This document shows, one piece after another, positions 43,811 to 52,827 of a DNA stretch of 61,572 bases. The first letter of the stretch is position 1. Every line of letters starts with the position of its first letter. The notes under the pieces were generated by a model. It was not told the DNA's origin. It did not search any database and worked only from the letters and a program-made list of their open reading frames with translations. Source of the stretch: an uncultured bacterium. Lineage in GTDB: Bacteria > Bacillota > Clostridia > Lachnospirales > Lachnospiraceae. Location of the stretch: assembly GCA_905214875.1 (NCBI GenBank), contig CAJMNR010000024.1, forward strand, positions 1-61,572. The letters run 5' to 3'. A program made the translations under genes and the position numbers.

Positions 43811-44510
43811 AGTATGCTTCTCCTCGAATATGGGTATTGGGTAGATAAGTAAGTAATAATTGTTTGATTTCTAAAAGTTCTTCGTCAGAAAAGCCGTGTA
43901 ATCCTTTGATAGGTACGTTTTCTGAGTCTTTAAAATTCTGAAGTATGTAAGTGGAGGAGCCTTTTAGCCAGCGTCCGATCTCTAGCATACGCTCTTTTGT
44001 ATGTTGTTCTTTTACAATCGTGGTACGAAATTCATAAGGAATCTGTTCTGCCATAAGAAAGGCAATCGTCTCTTCAACCTGATCGATTGCTGCATATGAT
44101 GTGCCGCAGCTTACCGAGTAGGAGTCGCGTGCATTTTTGATGTCCATGGCTATGTAATCAATTAGGTTTTCATTTACAAGAGACTTTACCATAGTAGGAT
44201 TGGTTCCGTTAGTATCCAGCTTTACGAGATATCCTAGAGATTTGATTTCCTTAATAAAAGCAGGAAGTTCCTTGTATAAGGTTGGTTCGCCGCCGGTGAT
44301 ACAGACACCCTCTAGAATGCCTTTTCGTTTCTTTAAATGAGATAGGACTTCTTTTTCTGAAATAATAGGTTCTGTAATTTTTTCACCAATTAATAATGAA
44401 TTTTGGCAAAATGGGCAACGATAATTACAGTGGCCTAGAAAAATCGTTGATGCTAGATAACCTTTGTAGTCGAGTAATGTTGTTTTTTGCAAACCATAGA
44501 TTGGAATCAT
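43809..44510 (-). CDS. nrdG: Anaerobic ribonucleotide reductase activating protein-like radical SAM enzyme
   Basis: This 233-residue radical SAM protein has the [4Fe-4S] motif CNYRCPFC (about 28-35), GGEP-type CITGGEPTL and a barrel typical of the longer NrdG type. It would generate the glycyl radical on NrdD under anaerobiosis; no nrdD is adjacent and other glycyl-radical activases look similar, so the partner is uncertain. AGAAGG precedes the ATG. Divergent from tadA, with about 85 bases between. Confidence 0.8.
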   Translation of the reverse strand: MIPIYGLQKTTLLDYKGYLASTIFLGHCNYRCPFCQNSLLIGEKITEPIISEKEVLSHLKKRKGILEGVCITGGEPTLYKELPAFIKEIKSLGYLVKLDTNGTNPTMVKSLVNENLIDYIAMDIKNARDSYSVSCGTSYAAIDQVEETIAFLMAEQIPYEFRTTIVKEQHTKERMLEIGRWLKGSSTYILQNFKDSENVPIKGLHGFSDEELLEIKQLLLTYLPNTHIRGEAY

Positions 44511-44595
44511 TGATATACCTTCTTTCTTAAAATATATTGTATCAGATATGACAAGATGTTACTATTAATACAAATACTATTAGTGAGGTGTTAGC

Positions 44596-45096
44596 ATGGA
44601 ACGGTTTATGAAAGAGGCAATTAAACAGGCGAAGAAGGCATATAAGATTGACGAAGTGCCAATTGGATGTGTCATCGTTTATGAAGACAAAATTATAGCG
44701 AGAGCATATAATAAACGAAATTATAAAAAGTCTACGCTTGCCCATGCTGAACTACTGGCGATTACAAAAGCTTCTAAGGTATTAAATGACTGGAGGTTGG
44801 AAGGGTGTACGATGTATGTGACATTGGAACCATGCCAGATGTGTGCGGGAGCAATCGTTCAGTCAAGACTTGATAAAGTTGTAATTGGCTGCATGAATCC
44901 AAAGGCAGGATGTGCGGGATCTGTAATTAATCTTCTTGATATGAAAGGCTTTAATCATCAGGTAGAAGTGGAAAAAGGAGTTATGGAAGAAGAGTGTTCC
45001 AATCTTCTACAACAATTTTTCAAAGAGTTACGTGAAAAAAAGAAAAAATTAAAGCAACAACAAAAAAACGTGGCTGAAATTGGCAAAGAATTATAG
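44596..45096 (+). CDS. tadA: tRNA-specific adenosine deaminase
   Basis: Zinc deaminase converting A34 to inosine in tRNA-Arg(ACG), 166 residues. Zinc and proton-shuttle residues HAE (about 53-55) and PCQMC (about 83-87) are present, with the start FMKEAIKQAKKAYKIDEVPIGCVIV. The C-terminus is a lysine-rich extension (LREKKKKLKQQQ) longer than in most homologues. GAGGTG precedes the ATG. The SRP RNA gene follows, the same pair order as in Bacillus. Confidence 0.95.
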   Translation: MERFMKEAIKQAKKAYKIDEVPIGCVIVYEDKIIARAYNKRNYKKSTLAHAELLAITKASKVLNDWRLEGCTMYVTLEPCQMCAGAIVQSRLDKVVIGCMNPKAGCAGSVINLLDMKGFNHQVEVEKGVMEEECSNLLQQFFKELREKKKKLKQQQKNVAEIGKEL

Positions 45097-45117
45097 TTTT
45101 ACTGGGTCTAAATAGGC

Positions 45118-45146
45118 TTGACAGAAGTCGGAAAAACCAGTATACT
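45118..45146 (+). promoter_or_regulatory. SRP RNA promoter
   Basis: TTGACA (45118-45123), 17-base spacer, TATACT (45141-45146): a consensus-grade promoter ending about 30 bases before the RNA's 5' stem. Confidence 0.85.
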
Positions 45147-45173
45147 AAACACTACATGTTAAGTTAATAAAGT

Positions 45174-45439
45174 TTCCGTGCAGCCGGGGAGATAGCGGTG
45201 CCCTATACCTGCAATCCGCTACAGCAGGGGTGATATTTTGCCTCGGGTTTATATTTGTAGGGCTGCCCTTTATAAGTGATGTTGACGTTTGGGTCTTGCG
45301 CAACAAGAACTTGTGAACCGTGTCAGGTCAGGAATGAAGCAGCACTAAGCAAACACTCTTGTGTGCCGTAAGGCTGCCTGAGCCGAGTTAACTGTAAAGG
45401 TAACGCTTATGAAGTAAATTCAAAGCAAAATGCACGGAT
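45174..45439 (+). ncRNA. ffs: Signal recognition particle RNA, large Gram-positive type
   Basis: The conserved SRP54-binding domain is visible as TGTCAGGTCAGGAATGAAGC within 45329-45355, and terminal arms CCGTGCA (45176-45182) and TGCACGG (45431-45437) close the molecule. The 5' part GCCGGGGAGATAGCGGTGCC fits the Alu domain of the roughly 270-base Bacillus/Clostridium form. It guides Ffh-dependent membrane targeting. Exact ends are estimated from the closing stem. Confidence 0.9.
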
Positions 45440-45458
45440 ATTAATTATAAAGATTAGT

Positions 45459-45486
45459 CGTCTACTATTTGGTAGGCGATTTTTTT
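45459..45486 (+). terminator. SRP RNA terminator
   Basis: CGTCTAC / GTAGGCG stem with one G-T pair, loop TATTTG, followed by ATTTTTTT. Confidence 0.7.
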
Positions 45487-45595
45487 ATATTAAGGATAGA
45501 AGTTTTAGAAATCCTAGTTTATAATAGACAATACAGGAATAGTGCTATTTTTACTTAATATAGCACATTTAGACAACAGATAAAGGAGCTATACA

Positions 45596-47914
45596 ATGGG
45601 ACAGGCAATAAAAATAGGCACAATTAATCAATTGGAAGAAGGGAATATACTATATTCCGAGGGAAATGCTGTAGAGAGCATTGCATTAATATTAAAGGGA
45701 AATGTTACATGCTCAAATGCAGGAATTAATATTACATTAGGACCTGGTGAATTTGTAGGTACGAATGATTTGTACATAGGGAATTATTCGAGTACAGCAA
45801 AAGCTGATACAGCATGTGCTGTATATGTGTTAGAAGCAAAATCGATTAACGATATTGCGAATGTAATTAAAATAAAACAAGAGTATCGTGGATATTTAAT
45901 CAAGTCATTGAATCGTTATCTTTTACACATGTATGAAGCATATTATTCTGTATTTGGTGTAGCAAATGATATTTTAGAAGAAGCTAGATCCATTATGAAG
46001 AATTATAATGAAATGGTAAGTTCATATGGAGGAGAAACACAAAAGGTCTTTGCACTAGAGAAGCTAGAGGCATATGACAAGGAGCTTCCTGTAAAATCAG
46101 AATGGATAGATACGATCAAAGAGCTACAAAGAGTACCAGTTGATGTAGTATCCAACTATTATTCATATATACCAAATTCAGCCCTTCGCGAAATCGAAGA
46201 GAAAATAAAAGTCAGTACGATTTTTATGAACGCAATGAAACAAATGACAACATTTATTGGAAATGTAAGCAGCATGTTAATTAGCGATGGTTCAGATTGT
46301 ATCTTTAAAGCAATCTGTCGCTCTATCGTTACGTTGGCACCAAGCCATGCAAACTACAAAGACATGATTAACCTTGTAGATCAAGTGGTAGAGTTAGTAA
46401 ACCGTCTTGAGGAAGAATTAGAAAATAGCCTTGGACAGACAGCGATGATTAACCGTGCACAGATGGAAGCGCTATATTATAGCATTATATCTGGCTCAGC
46501 AGATGAAGAAATCTTAGAGTGTGATGAGACGGATGAAGAAATCTTAAGAATCCTTTCTAACAGTTTAGATCAAATTCTTTCCTTTGGTGAGATTGAACCT
46601 GAAATTTGTGCTCAGTACAGAGAGCATATGGAGCAATTCATAGCATTAAAAGATAAGAATTCAACAGCAGATGATGTTCGTCTGTTACGTCGTAATATCA
46701 CGTCACAATTCTTCTATATTTATAAGAAAGTATTTATGAGAGCCTATAATATGGGCGGATATGATAAAGTAATCCAAATGTTCTTACAATTTGGTTATAT
46801 GGATGAACGCGTAATATCTGATGAACAATTAGTGAATCTATATCGCTTAAATGTTAAGAATACGATTACACATTATTGCAACTGCTATACAATCTATGAC
46901 TGGTTAGTAGAAATTTATGAAGGACGTAAAGAGCCATCTAAAAATGAGATGGATGAAGATTACAGAGATCATATTCGACAAATGGTAGGTCAAGGAAGAA
47001 TAACAAAAGCAGAAGAAATGCAGTGCATGCAGGATCAAGAAGCAAAATTAGATTTTGAAATCTCAAACATGTTTAAGGCAAACATGAAGATGACAAACGG
47101 AAGGGTATCCACATATGTACCATTCCTATATTCAGATGCAATGCCACTTAACTTGGAAAAATATTTCCTTACACCAATGAAGATAGATGAAGCAATCCGA
47201 GATATCATTGCAGTAGACTTCTCAGCATTTTACAGAGAAGTTATTTTCTCAGAACCAAGTATCGGTATTCAACGTGAGTTAGTTGAAAAAGAATGTGTAC
47301 CAGATGTAATCTTATTCCCTACATCAGGAACAAACGGCGTTATGTGGCAGGAAACAGCAGGTAAGCGTAGAGACAGTTCTGCAAGATTCTGTATTGCTAT
47401 CTTAAATGAAGCAAATATTAGTGATACAATGATTAAGTTAATTGGTAGATTCCGTTGGGAATTATGTCGTACCCTTCAAGGACTTGCTTGGAACGATATT
47501 TCCAATAAGTGTCTTACTTCAGAGTATAACGATTATATTCAATTCTACCGTAAGAACAAGGAATTAAGTGAAGATAGAAAAGAAAAACTAAAACAACAGA
47601 TTCAAAAGGCTAGAAATAATACGAGAGAATGTTTCGTAATAGATTATGAGCAATGGATCAAGTTTGAAGTGAATGGATCTATGCGTTTAAATAAATGTGC
47701 AAGAGATATTCTTGGAGCATACTGTCCGTTTAATAAAGAGATAAGAGAGAAACTTGCAAGTAGACCACAGTATGCAGACGGCATTATGAAATACGAAAAG
47801 AATGCGAAGTCAAGAGCGCGTATCCTAGATGCAAAAATTTTGGGATTAACGAAGAGTGGATTTGACATTCCAAAAGAATTACAACATACGGCAGCTTATT
47901 ACAAGAATAAGTAA
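45596..47914 (+). CDS. Large protein with N-terminal cyclic nucleotide-binding-like domain, function unknown
   Basis: The 772-residue cytosolic product begins with a beta-roll like cNMP-binding domains (LEEGNILYSEGNAVESIALILKG, then LGPGEFVG; about residues 10-85). There is no following helix-turn-helix, so it is not a Crp-type regulator. The remaining roughly 650 residues are mostly helical, with no membrane segment and no known enzyme motif. The C-terminal 200 residues (FPTSGTNGVMWQE, RFRWELCRTLQGLAWNDISNKCLT, MRLNKCARDILGAYCPF) look like a conserved folded domain. GGAG precedes the ATG; -10 TATAAT at 45520-45525. An ABC ATPase gene follows after 24 bases and a TPR gene next, forming a probable three-gene operon. 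Confidence 0.75.
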   Translation: MGQAIKIGTINQLEEGNILYSEGNAVESIALILKGNVTCSNAGINITLGPGEFVGTNDLYIGNYSSTAKADTACAVYVLEAKSINDIANVIKIKQEYRGYLIKSLNRYLLHMYEAYYSVFGVANDILEEARSIMKNYNEMVSSYGGETQKVFALEKLEAYDKELPVKSEWIDTIKELQRVPVDVVSNYYSYIPNSALREIEEKIKVSTIFMNAMKQMTTFIGNVSSMLISDGSDCIFKAICRSIVTLAPSHANYKDMINLVDQVVELVNRLEEELENSLGQTAMINRAQMEALYYSIISGSADEEILECDETDEEILRILSNSLDQILSFGEIEPEICAQYREHMEQFIALKDKNSTADDVRLLRRNITSQFFYIYKKVFMRAYNMGGYDKVIQMFLQFGYMDERVISDEQLVNLYRLNVKNTITHYCNCYTIYDWLVEIYEGRKEPSKNEMDEDYRDHIRQMVGQGRITKAEEMQCMQDQEAKLDFEISNMFKANMKMTNGRVSTYVPFLYSDAMPLNLEKYFLTPMKIDEAIRDIIAVDFSAFYREVIFSEPSIGIQRELVEKECVPDVILFPTSGTNGVMWQETAGKRRDSSARFCIAILNEANISDTMIKLIGRFRWELCRTLQGLAWNDISNKCLTSEYNDYIQFYRKNKELSEDRKEKLKQQIQKARNNTRECFVIDYEQWIKFEVNGSMRLNKCARDILGAYCPFNKEIREKLASRPQYADGIMKYEKNAKSRARILDAKILGLTKSGFDIPKELQHTAAYYKNK

Positions 47915-47938
47915 TCTACCGGCGTTTGGAGGAGTTTT

Positions 47939-48652
47939 TTGCTAGAGCTTATTGAAGTAACTAAAAAGTATAAAAATAAAATTGCAGTAGACAACATATC
48001 CTTTACGTTACAAGAAGGAGAAGTCATAGGCTTACTTGGTTCCAATGGAGCTGGTAAGTCTACGACCATTTCCATGATTGCAACGCTTCTTGCCCCTGAG
48101 GAGGGCAAGATCTTGCTAGATGGAGAAAGCATTGTTGCTAACCCTAAAAAGATGAGAAGCGTGCTTGGATATGTACCTCAAGATATTGCACTCTACGAGA
48201 ATCTTACGGGAATGGATAATTTGAAATTCTGGGGTCGATCTTACGGACTCCATAAGCAAGAACTACAACATGCAATTCAAAGTGTCGTAGAGATCACGAG
48301 ACTTACCGATACTGAACTAAAGCAAAAGGTAGGAACTTATTCAGGAGGAATGAAGCGTAGACTCAATATAGGGGTCGCGCTACTTCATAATCCTAAGATT
48401 GTCGTGATGGATGAACCAACAGTGGGGCTTGATATTATTTCAAGACGTACAATTATCGAAGCAATTAAGGAAATTAATGGAAGGGGTGTCAGCGTAATCT
48501 ATACGGGGCACTATTTTGAAGAGATTGAGGAAATCTGCAGTAGAATTATCATAATGGATCATGGACGGATCATAGTGAATGGTACTAAAGAAGAGTTACT
48601 GAAAGAACACATGAATTTAGAACAATATTATTTAAACGTAATTAAGGGGTAA
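47939..48652 (+). CDS. ABC transporter ATP-binding protein without permease partner
   Basis: This 237-residue ABC ATPase has Walker A LGSNGAGKST (about 35-44), Q loop YVPQDIALYENLTG, signature TYSGGMKRRL (about 133-142), Walker B IVVMDEPTVGLD (about 155-166) and H-loop TGHYFEEIEE. Sequence style is that of ABC-2 type exporters (CcmA/DrrA group). The TTG start lies behind GGAGGAG. No membrane protein is encoded in the cluster, so it may serve a permease elsewhere or act non-canonically with its soluble neighbours. The downstream gene begins 20 bases later. Confidence 0.92.
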   Translation: MLELIEVTKKYKNKIAVDNISFTLQEGEVIGLLGSNGAGKSTTISMIATLLAPEEGKILLDGESIVANPKKMRSVLGYVPQDIALYENLTGMDNLKFWGRSYGLHKQELQHAIQSVVEITRLTDTELKQKVGTYSGGMKRRLNIGVALLHNPKIVVMDEPTVGLDIISRRTIIEAIKEINGRGVSVIYTGHYFEEIEEICSRIIIMDHGRIIVNGTKEELLKEHMNLEQYYLNVIKG

Positions 48653-48672
48653 TAGTTAGGAGGATAAATAAT

Positions 48673-50250
48673 ATGGAAAGATATGATAATATTGTAAAAA
48701 GCTCTGAAATACGAAAATTAGTAGATAATAAGATGTATCAGAAGGCACTTACAATTCTTGAGACAATTGATGTAAACAAGGTAAAGATCTTAACAGATTT
48801 AAGTGTATATGCAGAAGTGTATATGCAAACAGAAAAGTATGAAGAAGCGAAGAAACTTCTGATGCGAATTCGAGCAAAATCCAACAGTCGAAGAGTCATT
48901 CAACAGTTGATTAAACTGGCGATTAAGACAAAGGACAAAGAAGGGGCTGAAGAGTATTACGAGGAATATCTAGATGTTGCACCAAGGGATCCGGAACGTT
49001 TTGTCTTACGTTATCGAATTGATCGCATGCGTGGGGAAGACATTGAGGTACTCATTGACTCTTTAGAGCAATTAAAAGAGTATGACTATATTGAAAAATG
49101 GTCCTATGAGCTAGCAAAGCTTTATCATAGAGCCGGCATGAAAGATAAATGTATCCGTGAATGCAGTGACATCATTTTATGGTTTGGGGAAGGTGTCATT
49201 GTAGAAAAAGCGAAGATGTTAAAGGCAATCTATACAGGGGAGCCAAAGCGTACGGACTCTATTTCCGCAGAGAAAAAGAAGGAAGTTGAACGCGAGCAAG
49301 AATTCGCAAAAACAAAAGATTTGACAGAGATTGCGTCCCAAGTGAATTCCATTTTAGAGGAAGAAGAAGTGAAAGAAGAAGAAAAAACAATGGATACTTC
49401 TGCTAAAATGGAAAAAATACTTGAAAATGAAGAAGATTTTCAGTATAATCACAAATCTATACAGGATATCCCAAATATAGGGGATATTACTGATGATTAT
49501 GAGCATATTTTTAATAATGAAAAGCTACAAAGAATTTATCAAGGTTTCTTTGAAATAGAGGGGATAAGGGAACAGATTGCCTCTTATTTAGAGCAAGCGT
49601 TGATTAAAAAACGTGCAGACTCCTTCGTAATTGAAGGTGTAGATAATGAAAACTGCATTATGTTTGCAAAGGCTATGGCGAGAGCGATGCATGAGTTGGA
49701 GTTATATGATTCCAGTCGTATTGCGAAGATCTCCGCTTCTAAATTAAATTCTATCGAGTTAGTAAATCAGTATGAACGATTAAGAGATAGCTTCGTTGTC
49801 ATTGAGCGTGCATCCGAATTATCAGAAAAGACAATGAGAGACATTATGGTGATGTTAGAAGAGTTAGCAGGCCATATGGTCATTACGCTTATTGATCAAA
49901 AAGAAAAAATGGATGCCTTGTTTGATGAGTACCAAGAGTTTGCACTATACTTTACAAGCAGAATTGCTCTTGTGTGTGGGACAAAAGAAGATTTAATGAA
50001 AGTTGCGCTGAATTTATTTAACGAGGCAGAATTTGAACTAGAGGAAGAAGCCATTGTATGTTTAGAAACCGCTTGTAATCAAATTGCAGTCACTGTAATT
50101 GAACAAGAACGCTTAAACAGCTTAACAAAACTCATTGAAGGTGTGATTGAACGCGCAGAAGAACGTAACCTGCATGATATCACATTGTCTCAAGGAGTTA
50201 TCGATTACAAGGACAGTCAAATTAATAAAATTATTGCAGAAGACTTTTAA
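48673..50250 (+). CDS. TPR protein with degenerate AAA+-like C-terminal domain
   Basis: The 525-residue soluble protein has TPR-like helical repeats (about residues 10-180; MYQKALTILETI, MQTEKYEEAKKLLMRI, ELAKLYHRAGMKDKCI), an acidic linker (about 195-265) and a C-terminal part (about 285-450) whose order follows CbxX/SpoVK-type AAA+ domains: a strand and loop FVIEGVDNENC where Walker A should be, FVVIERASELSEKTM where Walker B should be, and GHMVITLIDQKEKMDALFDEY like their sensor-1 segment. The P-loop Gly-Lys and Walker B acidic pair are missing, so ATP hydrolysis is unlikely. It is last in the operon with the cNMP-fold and ABC ATPase genes. Confidence 0.7.
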   Translation: MERYDNIVKSSEIRKLVDNKMYQKALTILETIDVNKVKILTDLSVYAEVYMQTEKYEEAKKLLMRIRAKSNSRRVIQQLIKLAIKTKDKEGAEEYYEEYLDVAPRDPERFVLRYRIDRMRGEDIEVLIDSLEQLKEYDYIEKWSYELAKLYHRAGMKDKCIRECSDIILWFGEGVIVEKAKMLKAIYTGEPKRTDSISAEKKKEVEREQEFAKTKDLTEIASQVNSILEEEEVKEEEKTMDTSAKMEKILENEEDFQYNHKSIQDIPNIGDITDDYEHIFNNEKLQRIYQGFFEIEGIREQIASYLEQALIKKRADSFVIEGVDNENCIMFAKAMARAMHELELYDSSRIAKISASKLNSIELVNQYERLRDSFVVIERASELSEKTMRDIMVMLEELAGHMVITLIDQKEKMDALFDEYQEFALYFTSRIALVCGTKEDLMKVALNLFNEAEFELEEEAIVCLETACNQIAVTVIEQERLNSLTKLIEGVIERAEERNLHDITLSQGVIDYKDSQINKIIAEDF

Positions 50251-50330
50251 GTATGCATAAAATAAAATCTTGTGGTCAATGGTAAACAGTAGTAGCTGTT
50301 GATCTGAAAGTAAGACTGGAGGACTAGTAA

Positions 50331-51986
50331 TTGTCAAACCAAACTAGAAGTGTATATGTCATTGGGCATAAGAATCCGGATACTGATTCAATTTGTTCAG
50401 CAATTTCATATGCAGCATTAAAAAATAAATTAAATAATGGTGGTTATAAAGCAAAACGTGCGGGACACATTAGCCCAGAAACACAATTTGTATTAGATCA
50501 TTTCAAAGTAGAAGCACCAGAATATTTATCTGACGTTAAATTACGTGTAAAAGATATTGAAATTCGTGCTTATGAAGGTGTAGAAAGCCACATCTCAATC
50601 AAGAGAGCTTGGGAGATGATGGGTGAGTTAAATATCGTAACAATTCCAATCGTTCATAATAGACATCTAAAAGGCCTAATTACCTTAGGTGATATTACAA
50701 AGGCTTATATGAATGTATTTGATAACCAAATCATTGGTCATGCCAATACACCATATAGAAACATCGTTGAAACATTAGACGGTGACTTAGTTGTTGGTAA
50801 CATTGAAGAAACAATTAACTCTGGGAAAGTATTAATTGCAGCGGCGAATCCAGACTTAATGGAAAACTATATCGAACAAGGAGATATCGTAATCCTTGGT
50901 AATCGTTATGAATCTCAATTATGTGCAATTGAAATGAATGCACAGTGTATTATCGTCTGTGAAGGGGCTTTAGTATCGAAAACGATCATTAAATTAGCAG
51001 CGGCAAACAACTGTACAATCATTCGTACGCCATATGATACGTATACAGTGGCAAGACTGATCAATCAGAGTATGCCAATCGGTCACTTTATGAGAAAGAG
51101 CGGTTTAGTATCCTTTACACGCGAAGATTATATCGAAGATATCCGTGATATCATGGCGAAAAAACGTTATCGTGATTTCCCTGTACTTGATAAAGAAGGA
51201 TATTTCTGTGGTATGATTTCCAGACGTAACTTATTAGATGGAAAACGCCGTAAATTAATTATGGTGGATCATAATGAAAAGAGTCAGGCAGTGGACGGAT
51301 TAGAAGATGCTGATATCTTAGAAATTATCGATCATCATAGATTAGGTTCCTTAGAGACAATCAATCCTGTGTACTTTAGAAATCAGCCAGTAGGATGCAC
51401 AGCAACGATTGTATATCAATTATATAGAGAAAATAACGTTGAGATCGAACCAAGCATTGCAGGTTTATTATGTTCTGCTATTCTTTCTGATACGTTAGTA
51501 TTCCGTTCTCCTACATGCACGTCAGTTGATAAGGCAGCAGCAGAAGAACTTGCTAAGATTGCAGGAATTGAAATCGAATCCTATGCAATTCAAATGTTTA
51601 AAGCTGGAAGTAACGTTCTTGATAAGACTCCAGAAGAAATCTTCTATCAAGATTACAAACAATTTACTGCAGCTGAATTAGTATTTGGTGTTGGACAGAT
51701 TACAGCGATGACTCAAGATGAGTTAGATGAAATCAAAGTGAAGTTAATGCCATATATTGAACAAGTGCAAAAAGAAAAAGCAATTCCAATGATCTTCTTT
51801 ATGCTTACAAACATTATTGAAGAATCGACAGAACTATTATATGTTGGAGAAGGTGCATTTGACGTAGTAAAAGATGCATTCTCATTAGATGACGATGCAG
51901 CATCTCGCGTATATTTAGCTGGAGTTGTTTCCCGTAAGAAGCAATTAATCCCTGCATTAGTGAAAACTCTTCAGGAAAATAATTAA
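50331..51986 (+). CDS. ppaC: Manganese-dependent inorganic pyrophosphatase with CBS and DRTGG domains
   Basis: Family II pyrophosphatase of 551 residues. The DHH metal site appears as VIGHKNPDTDSICSAI (about 8-23) and later EIIDHHRLG (about 335-343). Two CBS motifs (VTIPIVHNRHLKGLITLGDI and FPVLDKEGYFCGMISRRNLL) flank a DRTGG-type insert, and a DHHA2 domain closes the protein. CBS domains in such enzymes are regulated by adenine nucleotides. The TTG start follows GGAGG by six bases. It has a strong terminator downstream. Confidence 0.93.
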   Translation: MSNQTRSVYVIGHKNPDTDSICSAISYAALKNKLNNGGYKAKRAGHISPETQFVLDHFKVEAPEYLSDVKLRVKDIEIRAYEGVESHISIKRAWEMMGELNIVTIPIVHNRHLKGLITLGDITKAYMNVFDNQIIGHANTPYRNIVETLDGDLVVGNIEETINSGKVLIAAANPDLMENYIEQGDIVILGNRYESQLCAIEMNAQCIIVCEGALVSKTIIKLAAANNCTIIRTPYDTYTVARLINQSMPIGHFMRKSGLVSFTREDYIEDIRDIMAKKRYRDFPVLDKEGYFCGMISRRNLLDGKRRKLIMVDHNEKSQAVDGLEDADILEIIDHHRLGSLETINPVYFRNQPVGCTATIVYQLYRENNVEIEPSIAGLLCSAILSDTLVFRSPTCTSVDKAAAEELAKIAGIEIESYAIQMFKAGSNVLDKTPEEIFYQDYKQFTAAELVFGVGQITAMTQDELDEIKVKLMPYIEQVQKEKAIPMIFFMLTNIIEESTELLYVGEGAFDVVKDAFSLDDDAASRVYLAGVVSRKKQLIPALVKTLQENN

Positions 51987-51995
51987 TTACCACAG

Positions 51996-52038
51996 GTGTA
52001 TGTGTAATCTTTCTTAAGATTATGCATACACTTTTTTT
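51996..52038 (+). terminator. ppaC terminator
   Basis: GTGTATGTGTAATCTT / AAGATTATGCATACAC stem (one mismatch) followed by seven T. Confidence 0.9.
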
Positions 52039-52104
52039 AGTTGAAAGAATGTTTTTTGAACTTACCGACTCCTAGAGCAATTTTTTGTACTAAATATGCA
52101 AATA

Positions 52105-52133
52105 TTGTGAAAGGCCATTGATTATGCTATAAT
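52105..52133 (+). promoter_or_regulatory. Promoter of the flavin reductase-like gene
   Basis: TTGTGA (52105-52110), 17-base spacer, TATAAT (52128-52133), 83 bases before the ATG. Confidence 0.6.
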
Positions 52134-52216
52134 GAACAGTACTGTGTTAAAATTTTATTTTTAATACAGATAAAATTGTTCGTTTGAAATAACAGCAGGA
52201 TACAGGAGAACGAAAA

Positions 52217-52801
52217 ATGAAGAAACAAACATGGAAACCAGGGAATATGGTATATCCGTTACCAGTAGTAATGGTGAGTTGTGCAGAAGAAGGCAAGACA
52301 CCAAACATCTTTACAGTTGCATGGACTGGAACTGTATGTACAAATCCACCTATGGTTTATATATCAGTACGACCAGAAAGACATTCCTATGATATGATAA
52401 AGAATTCTAAGGAGTTTGTAATAAATTTAACGACGAAAGACTTGACGAGAGCGACAGATTTTTGTGGCGTACGTTCAGGAAGAGATATCGATAAGTTTAA
52501 AGAAATGGGGCTTACTCCATTAAAAGGAGAGGTTGTATCTGCACCATTAATTGGTGAAAGTCCAGTTAATATCGAATGTCAAGTAGAGCAAATCCTTCCC
52601 CTTGGTTCCCATCACATGTTTATTGCGAAAGTAGTAGCAGTAAATATTGATGAACAATACCTTGATGAAAAAGGAAAGTTCCACTTATCACAAGCAAAAC
52701 CAGTGGTATATTCACATGGAGAATACTACGATCTTGGCGAGCTAGTGGGAACATTCGGATATTCTGTACGCAAGAAAAAAAAGCCAAAAAAGAAAAAATA
52801 G
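52217..52801 (+). CDS. Flavin reductase-like FMN-binding protein
   Basis: This 194-residue split-barrel flavoprotein is recognised from PLPVVMVSCAEEGKTPNIFTVAWTGTVCTNPPMVYISVRPERHSYDMIKNSKEFVINL, the standard flavin_reduct pattern, and GESPVNIECQVEQI with SHHMFIAKV. Such proteins bind FMN and often act as flavin reductases or flavoredoxins in anaerobes; the electron partner is unknown. The C-terminus is a lysine-rich tail (RKKKKPKKKK). CAGGAG precedes the ATG. Confidence 0.85.
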   Translation: MKKQTWKPGNMVYPLPVVMVSCAEEGKTPNIFTVAWTGTVCTNPPMVYISVRPERHSYDMIKNSKEFVINLTTKDLTRATDFCGVRSGRDIDKFKEMGLTPLKGEVVSAPLIGESPVNIECQVEQILPLGSHHMFIAKVVAVNIDEQYLDEKGKFHLSQAKPVVYSHGEYYDLGELVGTFGYSVRKKKKPKKKK

Positions 52802-52827
52802 AATAATTTCTGCTTAGGGGTGGTAGC

